Source: Flavobacteriaceae bacterium CRH (GTDB lineage Bacteria > Bacteroidota > Bacteroidia > Flavobacteriales > Flavobacteriaceae). Taken from it: a stretch of 64,000 nt of DNA. Shown here piece by piece: positions 61,064 to 64,000 of this stretch; within the stretch, counting starts at the first letter, position 1, and each line of letters begins with the position of its first letter. The notes below the pieces were generated by a model. It made no database searches. It was not told where the DNA came from and saw only the letters and a list, made by a program, of their open reading frames with translations. The position numbers were made by a program, and so were the translations under genes. The stretch is from NCBI GenBank assembly GCA_001507425.1, contig LMAJ01000005.1, positions 62,001-126,000 on the forward strand, in the 5' to 3' direction.

Positions 61064-62118
61064 TTTGAGATTAACGTAAAACTATGATTTTTTCCGTTTA
61101 ACTGATTGTACAACAATATCGTTTTGTAAGTTGGTTTTGTAACCGAATTTACTTTTACAATTTCTGGAATTTCTTGTGTTTGTAATACTTTGGAAGCCAT
61201 CCATAATGCAAAAGCCGATGCAGTATCGTATTCTCCACTTAAATGTTTATAATATAAAACAGGCGTTTGAGCAAAAGCTTTTTCGGCAAGATTTTTATAA
61301 TAAACTTCAAAATCAACATTACCGTCAAATCCTAAAATCAAAGCGTCAATATCTGAAACTTCTAATTGATTTGATTTTAAAAACGATATTACTTCGTCTT
61401 CAATTTCATTTTCTTTCAGTGTATTTACAATTGCAATATCCAGAACTTCTGCATACGTATTATCTGTACGTTTATTTTCTAACACAAAAAAACTGGCACC
61501 TTCTCCATAAACGGCACCGCTTGTCGAAGAATCCAGAAGGTTATAAGGTTGTTGATTATCCGGTTTTATACGACCTGACAATTTAAAAAGGGCAGTGGTA
61601 TAAGCACCATTTTCATCAACTCCTCCAATTAAAACTGATTGTGCTTCACTTTCTTCAATTTGCATTTTAGCATCTAAAAGCGCAGACTCAAAAGAAACGG
61701 CTCCGTTTACATACGTAAAATTATAACCTTTACATTGTTGCAGCAAAGCAATTTGTGCACCAACGGTATTATGTGTAGATTGAATAAACGAAGTTGGCGT
61801 TAAAAACTGTTCGTTGTTGTCCAGAATATTGGTCAGGAATTTTTCAGAATCTTCAATACATCCCAATCCGGTTCCTGTAATAATGGCGTCAACAAGCTCG
61901 ACTTGTGCATCTTTCATAGCAATTGCCGAAGCTACAATTCCGTTTTTTACACCTTTTGCCATTCTTCTGCTGGCAGCCGGTGAAATATAATCTTTGTAAA
62001 CCGGAGCTACTATTTTAAGAACATTCTCGTCGTGATTGTGCACCGCTTCTTCTAAAAAAACAGTATCAAATGTTTTTTGAGTCGAAATACAACCTATTCC
62101 ATTTATATATGTTTTCAT
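61060..62118 (-). CDS. Ketosynthase-like chain-length-factor partner (no active-site Cys)
   Basis: This 352-residue thiolase-fold protein is about 50 residues shorter than its neighbour. The segment that aligns with the partner's ISTACSSAAN reads TYVNGAVSFESA (about residues 135-147), so the nucleophilic Cys is missing. A Cys-less paralogue next to an active ketosynthase is typical for a chain-length-factor heterodimer, as in aryl-polyene synthases. It overlaps both neighbours by 4 bases. Confidence 0.83.
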   Translation of the reverse strand: MKTYINGIGCISTQKTFDTVFLEEAVHNHDENVLKIVAPVYKDYISPAASRRMAKGVKNGIVASAIAMKDAQVELVDAIITGTGLGCIEDSEKFLTNILDNNEQFLTPTSFIQSTHNTVGAQIALLQQCKGYNFTYVNGAVSFESALLDAKMQIEESEAQSVLIGGVDENGAYTTALFKLSGRIKPDNQQPYNLLDSSTSGAVYGEGASFFVLENKRTDNTYAEVLDIAIVNTLKENEIEDEVISFLKSNQLEVSDIDALILGFDGNVDFEVYYKNLAEKAFAQTPVLYYKHLSGEYDTASAFALWMASKVLQTQEIPEIVKVNSVTKPTYKTILLYNQLNGKNHSFTLISK

Positions 62119-63317
62119 TCGCTTTTAGAAAATATAAGAGTTGAACAATTTCCGCCAAACCCGAAAGAATTTGATAAAACGTGTTCGATATTTTTGTTTT
62201 TGATAGAAGTTTGTGGCGTCAAATCAAATTCTTCCATTGGAGTTTGGAAATTCAAATTTGGGTAAACCACGTTATTCTGAATTGCCAAAACACTGTAAAC
62301 AGCTTCAATCGCAGCCGCAGCCGCCAGAGTATGACCTGTAAAAGGTTTTGTTGAACTGAAATCAGGAACAGCTTCGTTTTCGTAAATGCGTTTTATAGCT
62401 CTTCCTTCAGATAAATCATTGTTTGGAGTTGCTGTTCCGTGCACGTTGATATAATCGATTTGAGAAGGTTTTATTCCCGCAACTTCAAAAGCTTTTTTCA
62501 TAGCCAGGTAAGCACCATCACCATTTTCCGATGAGGCAGTTTGATGAAAAGCATCGTTGGCATTTCCATAACCTAAAACTCTCGCTAGAACTTTTTTATT
62601 TTGTTTTTTTACAACTTCATCAGATTCTAAAACTAAATAAGCCGCAGCTTCACCTAAGTTTAGTCCTTTACGGTTATTGTCAAAAGGTTTGTTGTACTCA
62701 TCAGATAAAATCATCAAAGTTTTAAATCCATTGATGGTGAATTTTGCCAAAGCATCAGTTCCGCCCACAATAACGCGATCTAATTTTCCTGTTTTTATCA
62801 GACGCGCGCCCAGCATAATTGAGTTTGCTGCAGAGGAACAAGCAGTACTGATAGTCGTAACGAATCCTTTTAAACCTAATTCTTCGGCAATTTTATCAGC
62901 AACATCGCCGCCATCATGGCAAGTAATGTATTTGACAAGTTCAGGATGTGTAAAATAATCGTAATAATGCTTTTCAGTCATGTCCATTCCACCCACACTT
63001 GTGGCCGAAATAAGTCCGGTTCTGAATTCGTTTATCGAAGTTATCCCGGCATTTTTCACAGCTTGTTTTGCTGCAAAAGTACCAATCATCGCTGTTCTCG
63101 AAAAATTATTATCAGCAGGAAGTTCCAATTCGCTGATCAAATCATCATTGGTTCTTTTAATTTCTCCTACCTTATTAATATCGGCGTGAATAGTCGTTAA
63201 ATTTTCAACACGAGTTATGGCAACTTTATTTTCAATCAACGAAATATAATTTTCTTCGACTGAATTTCCAATCGCAGAGATAATTCCCATTCCGGTTATA
63301 GCAACACCTTTTGTCAT
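62115..63317 (-). CDS. Beta-ketoacyl-ACP synthase (FabF-like)
   Basis: This 400-residue ketosynthase has the complete triad: STACSS (Cys160), NVHGTATPNND, and KPFTGHTLAAA, and the N-terminal AITGMGIISAIGNS. It condenses malonyl-ACP onto the growing chain. With the Cys-less partner gene that it overlaps by 4 bases it probably forms a heterodimer. The ACP gene lies 120 bases upstream across a repeat. Confidence 0.93.
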   Translation of the reverse strand: MTKGVAITGMGIISAIGNSVEENYISLIENKVAITRVENLTTIHADINKVGEIKRTNDDLISELELPADNNFSRTAMIGTFAAKQAVKNAGITSINEFRTGLISATSVGGMDMTEKHYYDYFTHPELVKYITCHDGGDVADKIAEELGLKGFVTTISTACSSAANSIMLGARLIKTGKLDRVIVGGTDALAKFTINGFKTLMILSDEYNKPFDNNRKGLNLGEAAAYLVLESDEVVKKQNKKVLARVLGYGNANDAFHQTASSENGDGAYLAMKKAFEVAGIKPSQIDYINVHGTATPNNDLSEGRAIKRIYENEAVPDFSSTKPFTGHTLAAAAAIEAVYSVLAIQNNVVYPNLNFQTPMEEFDLTPQTSIKNKNIEHVLSNSFGFGGNCSTLIFSKSE

Positions 63318-63336
63318 TTTAGACTTCTTAGATTTT

Positions 63337-63418
63337 AGATTTTTAGACTTCTTAGATTTTTGCTTGTTAGAATTAAGATAGAACCTCTCTAGAAAAAGTC
63401 TAAGAAGTCTAAAAATCT
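63337..63418. repeat. Inverted repeat between ketosynthase and ACP genes
   Basis: Perfect 20-bp arms at 63337-63356 and 63399-63418 (core TTTTTAGACTTCTTAG). Extra direct copies of AGACTTCTTAGATTTT precede the left arm, and AAGTCTAAG follows the right. A strong hairpin would form in the mRNA between the ACP and the ketosynthase. Confidence 0.75.
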
Positions 63419-63437
63419 AAGCAAGTCTAAGTAAGTC

Positions 63438-63695
63438 TTATTTCGTTCTGTTAGCGCTAATGTAAGCAGCCATACTTTCGATTGATTGAAAAATGGTTTT
63501 TCCTTCTTTTGGGTCAACCAATTTAATACCGTAATCTTTATCTAAAATCACGATTAATTCTAATGCATCAATCGAGTCTAAACCTAAACCATCTCCAAAC
63601 AAAGGATCAGTATCAGCAATATCATCGATTGCAATATCTTCAAGGTTTAGAGTAGTAATGATTTTGTTTTTTAATTCTTCTTTTAATGCTTCCAT
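63438..63695 (-). CDS. Acyl carrier protein
   Basis: This 85-residue acidic helical protein has LGLDSIDALELIV, with Ser41 as the phosphopantetheine site. It carries the growing chain in the pigment cluster; its location with the ketosynthases, not in a fab operon, supports a dedicated ACP. It lies 2 bases after a further cluster gene. Confidence 0.92.
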   Translation of the reverse strand: MEALKEELKNKIITTLNLEDIAIDDIADTDPLFGDGLGLDSIDALELIVILDKDYGIKLVDPKEGKTIFQSIESMAAYISANRTK

Positions 63696-63697
63696 GA

Positions 63698-64000
63698 TTA
63701 TTTATTATATAATGTATTGATAGTTTCGTTTTTATATTTTGTATTCTCTGCTGCACTAATTGTGCAAAGAAACGCTTTGTAATTGTCATTAAAAAATTCA
63801 ACCCATCCGCAAAGCACAATATCTGCTTTATTTGAATCCAGAAGAATGTTTGAATAATTCGACATAAACTCAGGATTAAAGGCCTCAAATATAAAGAAAG
63901 AATTTTCACTTTTCAGCTGATGACGTATACTTATTTCGCCCAAACATATATTTGGAAGCGTATAAACGAATACCGCCGGACTCGGAAAGTAGTTTTCTTT
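63698..64000 (-). CDS. Ketosynthase-like N-terminal domain protein, cut by window edge
   Basis: Reading inward from the edge, the frame is already open ([18 protein letters not shown]), so the gene begins outside the window; the last ~100 codons are seen. [17 protein letters not shown] and [11 protein letters not shown] resemble the small ketosynthase-like proteins found in aryl-polyene/flexirubin clusters. The Cys/His/His triad is not visible in this fragment. It ends 2 bases before the ACP gene. Confidence 0.6.
   Translation of the reverse strand, partial: KENYFPSPAVFVYTLPNICLGEISIRHQLKSENSFFIFEAFNPEFMSNYSNILLDSNKADIVLCGWVEFFNDNYKAFLCTISAAENTKYKNETINTLYNK

Overview
The window is chromosomal DNA of a Flavobacterium-type bacterium (Bacteroidota, Flavobacteriia). 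The evidence is the low-GC coding style, promoters of the TAnnTTTG type, a type IX secretion/gliding lipoprotein (SprE/PorW), an F-type ATP synthase operon lacking the beta and epsilon genes, several Flavobacteriia-restricted unknown families, and what looks like a flexirubin-type pigment cluster. No rRNA, tRNA, insertion sequence, prophage or CRISPR array was seen.

Layout. 1-7.3 kb is the end of a surface-polysaccharide locus: an O-antigen ligase cut by the window edge, a GT4, UDP-glucuronate decarboxylase, an initiating sugar-phosphate transferase, a GT2, an ORF6N pseudogene, a CapK/PaaK-like adenylate-forming enzyme and a HigBA toxin-antitoxin pair. 7.4-16.8 kb is housekeeping: purD, two small unknown families, upp, DUF4254 plus GT9, a flavin/2Fe-2S reductase, and a DUF5687 membrane protein with its ABC ATPase. 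16.9-27.3 kb holds sprE, a bactofilin and the atpZ-x-B-E-F-H-[unknown 510 aa]-A-G operon. An exported protein of unknown function lies between atpH and atpA. Hairpins lie between atpE and atpF and between atpA and atpG.

27.26-28.47 kb has no credible gene. It contains a duplicated structured module with 88-89 bp tandem units; two copies of one hairpin differ by a base-pair-preserving double change, which suggests that the RNA fold matters. 29.0-35.9 kb is the best candidate for an undescribed system: six same-strand genes encoding two coiled-coil proteins (one membrane-bound and loosely PspA-like), an inner-membrane-anchored substrate-binding protein fused to a peptidoglycan-binding OmpA domain, a NitT/TauT-like permease, its ATPase, and a CbxX/CfqX-type AAA+ ATPase. 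I infer an ABC machine tethered to the cell wall and serviced by an AAA+ remodeler; its substrate is unknown.

36-46 kb carries a polysaccharide flippase, dut, a sugar nucleotidyltransferase, a TPR protein, a DUF4292 lipoprotein, an EnvC-like protein, rbfA, a LolC/E-type permease and a MATE exporter. 46-47.2 kb has dusB between two long palindromic intergenic elements.

47.2-64 kb is a minus-strand biosynthetic cluster: acyl carrier protein, ketosynthase, a Cys-less ketosynthase partner, a hotdog dehydratase, a CoA/ACP ligase, an FAD desaturase-like enzyme, an Ntn acyltransferase, an MMPL transporter fused to an acyltransferase, LolA, a GT2-DUF2062 fusion and envelope proteins. It resembles aryl-polyene/dialkylresorcinol (flexirubin) clusters. 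It runs off the right edge, and the diagnostic darA/darB and ammonia-lyase genes are not visible, so the product is inferred.
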